DNA of 64,000 nucleotides from Acidithiobacillus sp. YTS05 (GTDB lineage Bacteria; Pseudomonadota; Gammaproteobacteria; Acidithiobacillales; Acidithiobacillaceae), in assembly GCF_024396695.1 (NCBI RefSeq), contig NZ_CP094359.1:1364001-1428000 (forward strand), read 5' to 3'. The translations under genes were made by a program, and so were the position numbers. Each line of letters begins with the position of its first letter. Within the stretch, counting starts at the first letter, position 1. Below, piece after piece: positions 34,989 through 42,917 of this stretch. The notes beneath the pieces were generated by a model. The model did no database searches, had not been told where the DNA came from, and was given only the letters and a program-made list of their open reading frames with translations.

Positions 34989-36440
34989 GGCCTTTTGCGA
35001 TACCGACAGCATGGCCTTGGCAAGGCCGAAGGGAATGCCGGAGGCTAAGTTCCTGGGCTAGACGCGGGAGGTGCAGGAATGGTTTACCCCGCTCAATCCT
35101 TATGCGGAAAGGGATCCGTTGCTCAAGATCGAGGCGGCCGACTACGCTCTGAGGGATGGACACATCACCGAAACTATGGCGCCGCTCTTTTGCTATGCCG
35201 TGTCCTCCAAGCGTTACGCGCTATTCAACATCAACGACACAGGCAGTCCCGTCCTGCGCAAGGCCTCCGCGCATGGGCTGGGGCATTTGCTGCCACCTTA
35301 CCGGGATGAGGATGCACCCATAGCCATCCCAAGGCCTACCGTCCCGCTTGAAGAGATAGGGGTAGAGCGGTGGCAACATGACCTCTGGTTTCGGATTCTA
35401 GCAGCCCGTCGGTTTTGATTTTGGAGTGCTGCGCATTTCCGCCCAGGATTTTTTGAAAATGCTATTTTTGGGGGACTTTGGCGCAGTTATACCCAGTTTT
35501 CTGCTGTTTTTATCCATTTTCCTGTCCTATAGGCGCAATACGGCCATGCGTTTCACATTCCACGCGAGGCAAACGAGGCTCCATTCCCCCTGTACCTGTG
35601 TCAAGCCGCGCAATGAGAACTGCCGGAAGCCCATCACCGATTTGATGATGCCAAAGACCGGTTCTACCGTTTGCTTGCGGAGTCGGTAGATACCGCGACC
35701 CACTTGTGTCTTCAGTCGATGCATCATGGCCTGCATCTGGGTGGCATCCTCTGCCAGCTGCGCTGGTTCAAGAAATACAACCTGGGTAAGCCGTACCGCG
35801 AGCTGAGCAGGTGCGGGCTTTCAATTTCCTGCTGGCGTATCAGGCCCAACCGGCTTTGGGTATGTCTACCACGGACACAAATCCGAACCAACCGGAAAAG
35901 CCTAAAAAACGTAAGGCCAACTGCCAAAATCTCCCGCGTGCGGTGTCGCCCTACGATCGGGACCACCGAAAGGCAATGTCCTTGTGCTTTGACCGAGACA
36001 CAGGCCAGCAAGTAGTGCCCAACCAACTAAAAACCTACCGGCGGGCTTTGGCGCAGTATCACCTGCACCAGGAGGCAAAGTTTCTCGACGGCGACTATAC
36101 TGACCGAGGCCACACCCGGCGGCGGCACATACGAGCCAGTGGCATCGACCATATCGGCAAGGAGGCAAACCGCTGGGAGGAGCAGTTCTACCTGGGGATG
36201 GACCTGGAGGCACAGAGTGAGTACGGCATGGCACCGGAAGAGGCGGAAGGGCTCCTGGCAAGGCTACAGGTGACGGCAAAGACAATCGGGGTGGGACGTT
36301 TGGCCGAAAGGATGGGGATTTCGCGGCGACAGATGTCGAATATCCTGCATGGGAGGGTACGAGCGTCCGCACCAATGTTGGCTAAAGCGCGCACAGCTCT
36401 TTCCACAGAAAAGGGTGGATTATGCCGCTGCGCTTTGTAA
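34987..36440 (+). pseudogene. Remnant of a B-family DNA polymerase-like protein, broken several ways
   Basis: From 34987 the frame reads RAFCDTDSMALARP, carrying the DTDS motif C of B-family polymerases, then hits an in-frame TAG at 35059, continues as a 115-codon stretch including YAVSSKRYALFN (like the KxY motif), and ends at 35418. An IS1182 remnant follows. The same protein family resumes at about 35758 (RWFKKYNLGKPYRE), shifts frame near 35810 (extra CTGAG-like bases) and continues (FNFLLAYQAQ) to 36440, with a C-terminal helix-turn-helix. The N-terminus is missing. Family assignment rests on the motifs and remembered homologues. Confidence 0.55.
35527..35736 (-). pseudogene. C-terminal fragment of an IS1182-family transposase
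   Basis: The segment with RKQTVEPVFGIIKSVMGFRQ and LAWNVKRMAVL matches the extreme C-terminus of IS1182-type DDE transposases; the catalytic Glu region is included but the rest of the gene is gone. It lies between two parts of the polymerase-like remnant, so it was probably part of the insertion that broke that gene. Confidence 0.75.
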
Positions 36441-36557
36441 AAACTTCCACAAGCCGATCATGGTAGGTCAAGGCGGGTTACTTGGTGGATGATATTTCTA
36501 TTACCAAACCCCCCATTTAATTGGTGATCAATAAGCCACGACGAAATATGGAGAACC

Positions 36558-37388
36558 ATGCAAAAAGCAACTTACAAACTCCTTAACCACATTGAAGATA
36601 CGGTCATCTATAATGACGTGCTTCCTTATATGAAAGCAAAGTATCAGGACGGATTTGCTACATTAGTCATACCGGATGTGGTTGCCGTAGACTTGAACCG
36701 CAGACAAGGATGTCTCAAATTATACGAAGGGGCCACCTTCAATGAAACGTGGGGACACGAAGATGGGGGAAGCAGGATTGATCTCGATACGGCCAACCTA
36801 ATGATTAATATGGTGAGCGATCTTTCAATAATCGGTACTCCAATAGTTGAAGATATATTTCTTCGCGGCGGCATATCGCTTGATACAATAGCTTTTGACC
36901 TTTCTCGGTGGAAAGAGAGCCTTAACTCTGGCGATCGGCAACAAAGGTTAGCCCGACGATTTGATCCTAGCGAAATCGAACAACTGCAACAGATTCATAT
37001 TGCTGGAGAGAGACTGTTCAGTAATGGCGATTTCTATATAAGAAATGTTGTCCGACAAGAACAGAAGGCTGTTCTTGTTGACTGGAACTATTTTAAAGGG
37101 TTCCGCTGTTGCTATATTGACTATAGAGTCAATATATTGGCTTTTGCATATATACATATGTGGGGGAATACTCAGTGGCAGTCCCGTTTGCGAGCGCTTG
37201 CGCTGGAAAGATTTGGGATTTCTGAGATAGAATTTGCTAACGCTGCGGTCATTAAGGCGGTTGAGCAATATCTTTTTTTAACTAATAACACAGATATATG
37301 CGATATGTTCTGTAATGCAATGGTGCGCACCGTCAAAGAGACCTTGGCTATTTTCAGGGAACGGCCGGAGCCGGGTTGTGAAGCATGA
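36558..37388 (+). CDS. Putative phosphotransferase of the APH/choline-kinase fold
   Basis: A 276-residue protein encoded by markedly AT-rich DNA. The stretch SNGDFYIRNVV followed by VLVDWNYFKG resembles the catalytic loop (HGDxxxxN, here NGDFYIRN) and metal-binding Asp (DWxY) of aminoglycoside phosphotransferase-like kinases; the usual His before GD is Asn. N-terminal ATP-binding features are not obvious. Substrate unknown. It sits alone before the Bil operon; codon use differs from its neighbours, indicating a separate origin. Confidence 0.55.
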   Translation: MQKATYKLLNHIEDTVIYNDVLPYMKAKYQDGFATLVIPDVVAVDLNRRQGCLKLYEGATFNETWGHEDGGSRIDLDTANLMINMVSDLSIIGTPIVEDIFLRGGISLDTIAFDLSRWKESLNSGDRQQRLARRFDPSEIEQLQQIHIAGERLFSNGDFYIRNVVRQEQKAVLVDWNYFKGFRCCYIDYRVNILAFAYIHMWGNTQWQSRLRALALERFGISEIEFANAAVIKAVEQYLFLTNNTDICDMFCNAMVRTVKETLAIFRERPEPGCEA

Positions 37389-38056
37389 AATAGCGACCAA
37401 AGCCGAAGCTGCCTCAGGTTATTTCATGAAACCATAAAGATCTTCTTTCTGGAGTGCGACCTGTTAACGATACACACGCTTGTAGCGTCTGCGCAACAAG
37501 TCCTTTTCGATCACGGAAGGGATATTCTCATGCAGCAGACCACATGGTAAACTTTTTTGAAAGTCTCACCCACCGGGGGACATAATTACAGGAATCGCCC
37601 CGCCGGCCCCGGCTCAGGGGCGTTTTTTTGGTTTGATACCCACATACGGCAGGAATGTCACCTTGATGCTGCCGCGCCCGGCGGGCGTCTTGGTTATGCA
37701 CAGCCGGATATATGGGAAGTCTTTCCGGTATCACTATACCCCCTTGCTGCGCATGGCCGGAGCCGACTTCATCCCCGCCGCCCAGCGCTACTGCTCACAA
37801 CTGCAGCACCGCGTCCTCCGTTTCCTCGGAATCAACGACTCATGAAATGCGACTTTGACGGGGACCTGGCGCACCCCTTGACGGCTCCAAACTAATCAGG
37901 CATTCTGTTGTCTATTCAGGCAACAACTTTCTTGAGCGCTCGCGTGCAACCAAGACGGTTGGATGCAGGGATGAATTGTGCGGGGTTGTTTCATGGGACA
38001 ACAAGTGTCCCATACACCTCATACGACCGCAACGGTGATTTTGCGCGAGGTGATTT
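37389..38056. other. Mostly non-coding stretch with a possible gene remnant
   Basis: About 670 bases. A terminator lies at 37596. A 70-codon frame at 37633-37845 (containing LMLPRPAGVLVMHSRIYGK and FRYHYTPLLRMAGAD) has protein-like composition but no good start, and may be the C-terminal remnant of an unidentified protein. A small hairpin GGGACA-ACAAG-TGTCCC at 37995-38011 lies 45 bases before the Bil operon. Confidence 0.4.
37596..37629 (+). terminator. Intrinsic terminator
   Basis: CGCCCC and GGGGCG form the stem, followed by seven T residues. It could end the kinase-like transcript and insulate the Bil operon. Confidence 0.65.
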
Positions 38057-38578
38057 ATGGAACGTGAACTGTTTGAGCTGTTCTTGCACGGCAATGGAGA
38101 ACCAAAGGTCATTGAGGCTGCAGGCGACGAACTCCTGAAAGAGGTGCTCGCGCGCCACGATGCCTTGCCGGGCGAAGACGAATTCGTCTTCGTGGGGGAG
38201 GCAGACGAGGCGCGCTGCAATGTGGAAGGTGAGTGCGACACCCATGCACCGGCCGACTTGAATCTAACGGTGCTGGAGTTGTTGTTGCCCGAAAAGCAGC
38301 ATATCCACACGAAGGCGGTGCACAGCATTGAGGTAACCGTAAACTACAACGGCCAAGAACCGAAGCGCCACTTTTCGCCGGCCGCCACGGTGGAGACGGC
38401 CACCGTCTGGGCCAAAAGACGCTTGCACATCGACGACGTGGCAGGTGCCGAGCTCGTACTGGAGCTTGAGCCGTCCAAGACCATTCCGCGCATTGACCAA
38501 CATCTCGGCGATCTCCTAATGCCTGGAGAGCGCACGCTCGAGTTCAACTTGGTCAAAGAAATTACTCCCCAAGGTTAG
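38057..38578 (+). CDS. bilA: Ubiquitin-like protein of the Bil/multiubiquitin type (BilA)
   Basis: A 173-residue protein with two predicted beta-grasp repeats: residues about 1-52 (FELFLHGNGEPKVIEAAGDE) and about 95-165 (IEVTVNYNGQEPKRHFSP and VLELEPSKTIPRIDQH). It ends TPQG, a free C-terminal glycine as needed for activation by an E1. The ATG follows GCGAGGTGA. It is the first gene of a four-gene operon in the order Ubl, E2-like, JAMM, E1 described for Bil (bacterial ISG15-like) anti-phage systems, in which the Ubl is attached to phage tail proteins. Confidence 0.82.
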   Translation: MERELFELFLHGNGEPKVIEAAGDELLKEVLARHDALPGEDEFVFVGEADEARCNVEGECDTHAPADLNLTVLELLLPEKQHIHTKAVHSIEVTVNYNGQEPKRHFSPAATVETATVWAKRRLHIDDVAGAELVLELEPSKTIPRIDQHLGDLLMPGERTLEFNLVKEITPQG

Positions 38579-38581
38579 CAC

Positions 38582-39058
38582 ATGTCGACCAACGCACAGC
38601 GCCTGCTCGAAGCGGAACTTGTCGGCGGGCGCTTTCGAGCCGGTGTTGCCAGGGGGTATTGGTCGCTCGCTACCCCAGTGGCGCAACTCGCTTGGCCTTT
38701 TGTTGATACCTGGATTACGGCGTCGCCTCGTGAGAGCAGTCCTAGCCGGTGGCTTGTGCATTGGGACGTCGGCAATTATGGCAGCCAACCGAACACGGGC
38801 GGCTTCTGGGACGAGAAGACCGGCGCCTTCCTCGCCCCAGAAAAGTGGCCTAAGGGCCGTCCTGGCTCCACTGTCGCTGCGGTGTTTAAGACGGCCGGAT
38901 GGGCTGCGCCTGGGCGCGGCTTCTACCACCACTACGACCGACTGGCGATCCCAGGCCATCCATGGACACAGGACGCCTGGACTCCCCAAGTGACACTCAC
39001 CGATTTCATGACGTTGGTGTATCGTTGGCTGAACTGCGGAGATTACGTTGGACAGTAA
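38582..39058 (+). CDS. bilB: E2-like protein of the Bil operon (BilB)
   Basis: A 158-residue protein. The conserved core WLVHWDVGNYGSQPNTGGFW, RPGSTVAAVFK and FYHHYDRLAIPGH segments fit prokaryotic E2-fold proteins found next to multi-ubiquitin proteins. Only one cysteine is present, Cys152 near the C-terminus (LNCGDYVGQ), not at the usual central E2 position; whether it is catalytic is unclear. It starts three bases after bilA and overlaps bilC, so stoichiometric co-translation is likely. Confidence 0.78.
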   Translation: MSTNAQRLLEAELVGGRFRAGVARGYWSLATPVAQLAWPFVDTWITASPRESSPSRWLVHWDVGNYGSQPNTGGFWDEKTGAFLAPEKWPKGRPGSTVAAVFKTAGWAAPGRGFYHHYDRLAIPGHPWTQDAWTPQVTLTDFMTLVYRWLNCGDYVGQ

Positions 39059-39533
39059 CGAGCAGATTGCGATCTCGCTGCTGCTGTGGCGGCGATTGGT
39101 ACGCCAGTTAGCTTCGCGCGGCCGAGGCCGCGAGTCGGGCGCGTTTCTCCTCGGCCGGCAGGATGTCCCGAAGAGGCAGGTCGTCGACTTCATTTGCTAT
39201 GACGATCTCGACTCACGCGCGTTGAACTACGGCATTGTGGAGTTTCATCGCGCCGGCTTCTCGTCGCTTTGGACCCTCTGTAAAGAACGCCAACTGCACG
39301 TTCTAGCCGACGCCCACACACATCCGACGCTCGACGTTAGACAAAGTGCAGTAGACAAGGCGAACCCGATGATCCCTGTCGTGGGACACGTAGCGCTGAT
39401 CCTGCCATCCTTCGGAGACACGTCTGGGTGGTCTCTTTCGCGAGTGGGCATCCATCGCTTTCTCGGTCAACGCCGGTGGCAGTCTTTCACTGCGTCGGAC
39501 CCTGATGTCCCTGTGCGTTTAACCTTATGGTGA
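39048..39533 (+). CDS. bilC: JAMM-type deubiquitinase-like protease of the Bil operon (BilC)
   Basis: A 161-residue JAB/MPN protein with a complete zinc site: Glu29 in RESGAFLLG, His90 and His92 in DAHTHPT, Ser100 and Asp103 (ExnHxHx7SxxD). In Bil systems this enzyme removes or processes the ubiquitin-like protein. The start is a TTG at 39048 preceded by GCGGAGATT, overlapping the bilB stop by 11 bases. It is distinct from the second JAMM gene at 32.6 kb. Confidence 0.82.
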   Translation: MDSNEQIAISLLLWRRLVRQLASRGRGRESGAFLLGRQDVPKRQVVDFICYDDLDSRALNYGIVEFHRAGFSSLWTLCKERQLHVLADAHTHPTLDVRQSAVDKANPMIPVVGHVALILPSFGDTSGWSLSRVGIHRFLGQRRWQSFTASDPDVPVRLTLW

Positions 39534-39537
39534 TCCA

Positions 39538-40932
39538 ATGACTCACTTCCCAGCATTGGGGGACATATCCCGTATCGACAAGCTTTGGCTCGACCGTGAT
39601 GGAACGACGCCCGGAATCTCCAGGGCTGCGCGAACAGCCCATCGGCTGCAAATTCTTGTCGGGTCTGACGTAGCCGGTTCGCACGCACTGCAGGTGGCAG
39701 TGATGACAGCGGTGAACCTAGCTGTGAAGTGCTTTGCAGCCCCTGTGCTGGTGACTGCGCCGGACGACGTCTGGACAGCTCAAAACCTAACGCGCGTCAG
39801 CATAAAGGGAACCATCGGGGAGGCGATCGAAGAACTCGGTGCAGAACGCTCGGTCGCAGACCTTGACTCTGATTCGATCAGCATCCTGGTGGGAAACGCG
39901 CAACAAAAGCGTCGATCCCTGCGCCTTACGTTCGATGGATGGAGAGTCAGCGTCGGGCCTGCCACGAAGGTTCCGCGGCTTCCGGAAAATCCCTTATGTT
40001 CGTTGGCACCGCTTGCGGCGGCGGCGGTCGCTATTGGCGAAGTATTCGCCTCTTTCGCCCGCATTGCCATAACGGCCATGCGCCGCCCAATCGCCTTCTC
40101 CTTGTGGCGTCCCGACTTACCCATAGCTTCGCCGGAGTCTCTGGGCATCTTGGCCGAGGAGGCGCCCCTGGAGCTGTCCTGCTTCGGCCTTGGCCACCTA
40201 GGGCAGGCGTATCTTTGGGCTTTGGCATGCCTCCCTTACGGTGACCCCCGCGCATCGACGATCTACCTGTGCGACGACGACGCCGTTGAACCTCCGAATC
40301 TGGAGACCGGCGCGCTTCTGAACTCGGGCATGGTGGGTGCCCGGAAGACGCGTGTGGTCGCCAGGTGGCTTGAGGATCGGGGCTTCAATACGCGGCTAAT
40401 CGAGCGATTCGTTGATAGCAACTACCGGCGAAGCAGCCGCGAGCCGGCACTGGCGCTGTCAGGCTTCCATGACAATCAAGCACGCCACTGGTTGGCACAG
40501 GCCGAGTTTCCGCTGATTTTTGACTCGGGACTTGGGGGAGATGCCGAGAACTTCGACTCCATCGCTGTGCACACATGGCCAAACCAGCGGACCGCCGTGG
40601 ATCTTTGGCCGGTGGAGGACGCTCAGAAGCGGCGAGAGAGGGAGGCCAAGGTGCGGCGCCAAACAGAGAATCCGGGGTACCACTCAATCAGCCCAGACGA
40701 ATGTGGGCGGGTTCTCGTGGCAAACAAGTCAATCGCGGTTCCATTCGTCGGTGCGTTGTCGTCCGCCTTCGTGTTGGCTGAATTGCTGCGCACCGTCAAT
40801 GCGGGCCCGGTCTTCCACGACGTTCGGTTGCGGGCTTGCGCGCTATCTGATCGGTCGCTTGCGTCTGTACTGCGCGTCGGGCAAGCCGAGCCCGTTAGCG
40901 GCATTCGCTTGCAACGACTCGTTCAGACGTGA
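39538..40932 (+). CDS. bilD: E1-like (ThiF-fold) activating enzyme of the Bil operon (BilD)
   Basis: A 464-residue protein with two ThiF-like halves. The first (about 35-180) is degenerate, like the inactive adenylation domain of eukaryotic-type E1s. The second has the nucleotide-binding GLGHLGQ (217-223), the acidic strand YLCDDDAVEPPN (243-254) and Lys270 in GARKTRV. A candidate catalytic cysteine for thioester formation is Cys389 in PDECGRV; Cys215 and others are also present. It adenylates the BilA C-terminal glycine for transfer to BilB. Last gene of the operon. Confidence 0.82.
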   Translation: MTHFPALGDISRIDKLWLDRDGTTPGISRAARTAHRLQILVGSDVAGSHALQVAVMTAVNLAVKCFAAPVLVTAPDDVWTAQNLTRVSIKGTIGEAIEELGAERSVADLDSDSISILVGNAQQKRRSLRLTFDGWRVSVGPATKVPRLPENPLCSLAPLAAAAVAIGEVFASFARIAITAMRRPIAFSLWRPDLPIASPESLGILAEEAPLELSCFGLGHLGQAYLWALACLPYGDPRASTIYLCDDDAVEPPNLETGALLNSGMVGARKTRVVARWLEDRGFNTRLIERFVDSNYRRSSREPALALSGFHDNQARHWLAQAEFPLIFDSGLGGDAENFDSIAVHTWPNQRTAVDLWPVEDAQKRREREAKVRRQTENPGYHSISPDECGRVLVANKSIAVPFVGALSSAFVLAELLRTVNAGPVFHDVRLRACALSDRSLASVLRVGQAEPVSGIRLQRLVQT

Positions 40933-40999
40933 GCTCGGACAACACAATTGGCCAGCCGGAACGCAGGCGGTTATTAATCCAGCATGCCAGACAGCGGAA

Positions 41000-41128
41000 A
41001 TGCTCGGCAAACGCATTGTCCTGATCGATGGCAAGCAGTTGGCCAAGTTGATGATCAAGCAAGAGGTCGCATGTTGTGTCGACGAGGCCATCAGCCTCAA
41101 GCGAGTAGATGAGGAGTTTTTCGAATAG
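41000..41128 (+). pseudogene. C-terminal remnant of an Mrr-type restriction endonuclease
   Basis: The frame reads KRIVLIDGKQLAKLMIKQEV and ends RVDEEFFE, closely like the last 40 residues of Mrr_cat-domain endonucleases. Nothing before it in frame belongs to that family: coding of bilD overlaps until 40932. A deletion fragment marking an earlier defence gene at this locus. Confidence 0.6.
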
Positions 41129-41180
41129 ATCAGATGGGACGGAGACGGTGCCAGATTTTACCACAAGCAAGGGTTTTGCC

Positions 41181-41618
41181 ATGCCCAACATCCGGGTCAG
41201 GAATACGAGAACTCAACGCCTTGTATGGTCTACGCAAGTTAAGTCTGCGGGTGTTGAGTTTCTTCCAAATCAAGAAGTTGATATTGACGCGAACTTGTTT
41301 AACAGCTTACGAATAGCAAATGCTCATTACGGGTCTTGCGGACTCGAATGGAATGAAGGCGAATTGCAAGCATCGCTCAAAGAATTCAAAGCATTGTGCG
41401 TTGCAGAGTTTGAGTCTTTGGGTATTCCTGCCGTCAAAGCATCTGTTGCCTCTGGCGAACTTGCAAGGGGTGATAAACATGAATATGCACTTGAATGGTT
41501 GCAAGGAAAGTCGGAAGCACGAGAGCTAGAAACTAAACGGTGGGCGAAATATAAAACCATCGCAGCAATCATTGCCGCTGTAGCAACGATTGCCAGCATT
41601 GTTGAGCATTTTCTTTAA
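41181..41618 (+). CDS. Protein of unknown function with C-terminal membrane helix
   Basis: About 145 residues from the ATG at 41181. A beta-rich N-terminus (NIRVRNTRTQRLVWSTQ, LPNQEVDIDANLF) is followed by a helical middle and a C-terminal hydrophobic helix (TIAAIIAAVATIASIVEHFL) that could anchor it in the membrane. I do not recognise the family. It follows the Bil operon and an Mrr fragment, on the same strand, so it may be part of the defence cargo; tail-anchored effectors are common there, but this is speculation. Confidence 0.55.
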   Translation: MPNIRVRNTRTQRLVWSTQVKSAGVEFLPNQEVDIDANLFNSLRIANAHYGSCGLEWNEGELQASLKEFKALCVAEFESLGIPAVKASVASGELARGDKHEYALEWLQGKSEARELETKRWAKYKTIAAIIAAVATIASIVEHFL

Positions 41619-42024
41619 CACTTCCTGTCGACAGTCCGGTTTGGGTGCCGCTTCGCACCGCAGAGAAAAGCGGTCACACCGGTACTGCGCTGCGTCAATG
41701 TTGGCTACGCGCACGACACCAGCCATTGAGCGGAGCCAATACTACCGACGGCAATGGCCGAACTCCGGTAGTTCGTGAAGCCATCACCGAACGTCAGCTT
41801 CTGAGTCGATAGCACTCCACTCAAGCTGGACGGGAACGGCAGCTTCCGCTGCGTTCCTGTCATTGGTGTGTTCTCTGCTGAATAACCGCGTTGCCAGTCT
41901 TTACAGCAGCAACAGACATGGACGCCCCTATCATCAGCTCTATGCGCAAGAACAATGCCGATTGTTCTCACATAGCTCGCTCAATGTGGGTAATTCGTCC
42001 CGGAAAGCAAGTGCCATAACGTTT
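41619..42024. other. Gene-free region between converging genes
   Basis: About 400 bases with no supported gene or strong repeat on either strand. Confidence 0.5.
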
Positions 42025-42477
42025 TCACTCATAATCTACGAAATCCCAGGCAAGTTGTCCATTGGGCTCCATAAAATAGGGTGCTTCAGTGACTGATCCA
42101 GATCTTGCGGTTATAGTGGATGCCGCCATGGCCTCAAGGTAGGCCAACAGCCGCCGGCGTTTCTTGTTTACCGCCTGCCGGGTGCAGCCCATCATCCTGG
42201 CAAGTTGTGCTTGGCTTGCACTCGGGAACTCTATGCGTAAGGCCACTAGCTTGCGGAGTGTGGGGGGAGCGAGCCGAACGAGTCTATCCACGTCAGGATT
42301 GGCTACATCCAAAGGCTGTACGGATCCTTCTGTTGCCAAGTCCTCCAGCAATTCCCCGCCCTGGGCGTGCTGCTGCCTCATGCGGCGACTTGTAAGCGCC
42401 TGCGGAGTCGTTTTGGCAAGTTGTGGGTCGTTCTGGAGCAACCACAAGTCGGCGGGATCAAGGTGCGAGGATCTCAT
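42025..42477 (-). CDS. Helix-turn-helix protein of the replication block
   Basis: About 150 residues from the ATG at 42477, which follows GAGGAGGATAGCG. The segment FPSASQAQLARMMGCTRQAV is a clear helix-turn-helix, resembling sigma region 4 or a phage/plasmid regulator, followed by basic NKKRRRLLAYLEAM. Function unknown; last gene of a run of overlapping minus-strand genes with the RepA-like ATPase and primase, so control of or participation in replication is likely. Confidence 0.65.
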   Translation of the reverse strand: MRSSHLDPADLWLLQNDPQLAKTTPQALTSRRMRQQHAQGGELLEDLATEGSVQPLDVANPDVDRLVRLAPPTLRKLVALRIEFPSASQAQLARMMGCTRQAVNKKRRRLLAYLEAMAASTITARSGSVTEAPYFMEPNGQLAWDFVDYE

Positions 42478-42479
42478 CG

Positions 42480-42917
42480 CTATCCTCCTCGCGAGTTTAT
42501 CTCGTCTGAGTTGAAGTGGGAGCATTTTCGCATCGCTTGTGGCCAGCATGCGCTTCCATCGGGTGACAGTCCGCTACGCGTGAGAGCGCAACGGCCAAGG
42601 CCAAATGCAGAGTCGCTTATATCTTGCGACATGGGCCAGAAATTTCCGCAGCTACAGCAGCGCAAAGATTCTAATTTCCGGGTCATAGCTGACCGCTGTT
42701 TGCCATTCTCAGCATGGATGGCAGCCGTGCGATTTTCGGACTGTTCCATGCGCTCTGATGCCACCAAAGAAAAAATAGCGGAACGGTGCTCCTGGATTGC
42801 CTGCCGCATTTCGTCGGTGAGCAATCCAGAAGGCCGAACCATGAGGCGGTCGCCCTTAACGGTGAGGGCGAGGCCCAGGCTCCTGAGTTCCGCCAAAAAA
42901 GAATCAGAACTCTTCAT
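42480..42917 (-). CDS. Small protein of unknown function, TubC-docking-like N-terminus
   Basis: A 145-residue protein. The first 50 residues (FLAELRSLGLALTVKGDRL, then LTDEMRQAIQEHRSAI) resemble the short alpha-beta docking domain seen at the start of many element-borne proteins (TubC_N-like). The C-terminal half holds two cysteine pairs (CCSCGNFWPMS, GRCALTRSG) that could bind a metal. Its start overlaps the end of the ATPase gene. No function can be assigned. Confidence 0.6.
   Translation of the reverse strand: MKSSDSFLAELRSLGLALTVKGDRLMVRPSGLLTDEMRQAIQEHRSAIFSLVASERMEQSENRTAAIHAENGKQRSAMTRKLESLRCCSCGNFWPMSQDISDSAFGLGRCALTRSGLSPDGSACWPQAMRKCSHFNSDEINSRGG

Noticed and set aside
37633..37845. 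A 70-codon frame before the Bil operon as a real gene
   Set aside because: It starts at a TTG without a ribosome binding site and has no recognised family; kept only as a possible remnant.
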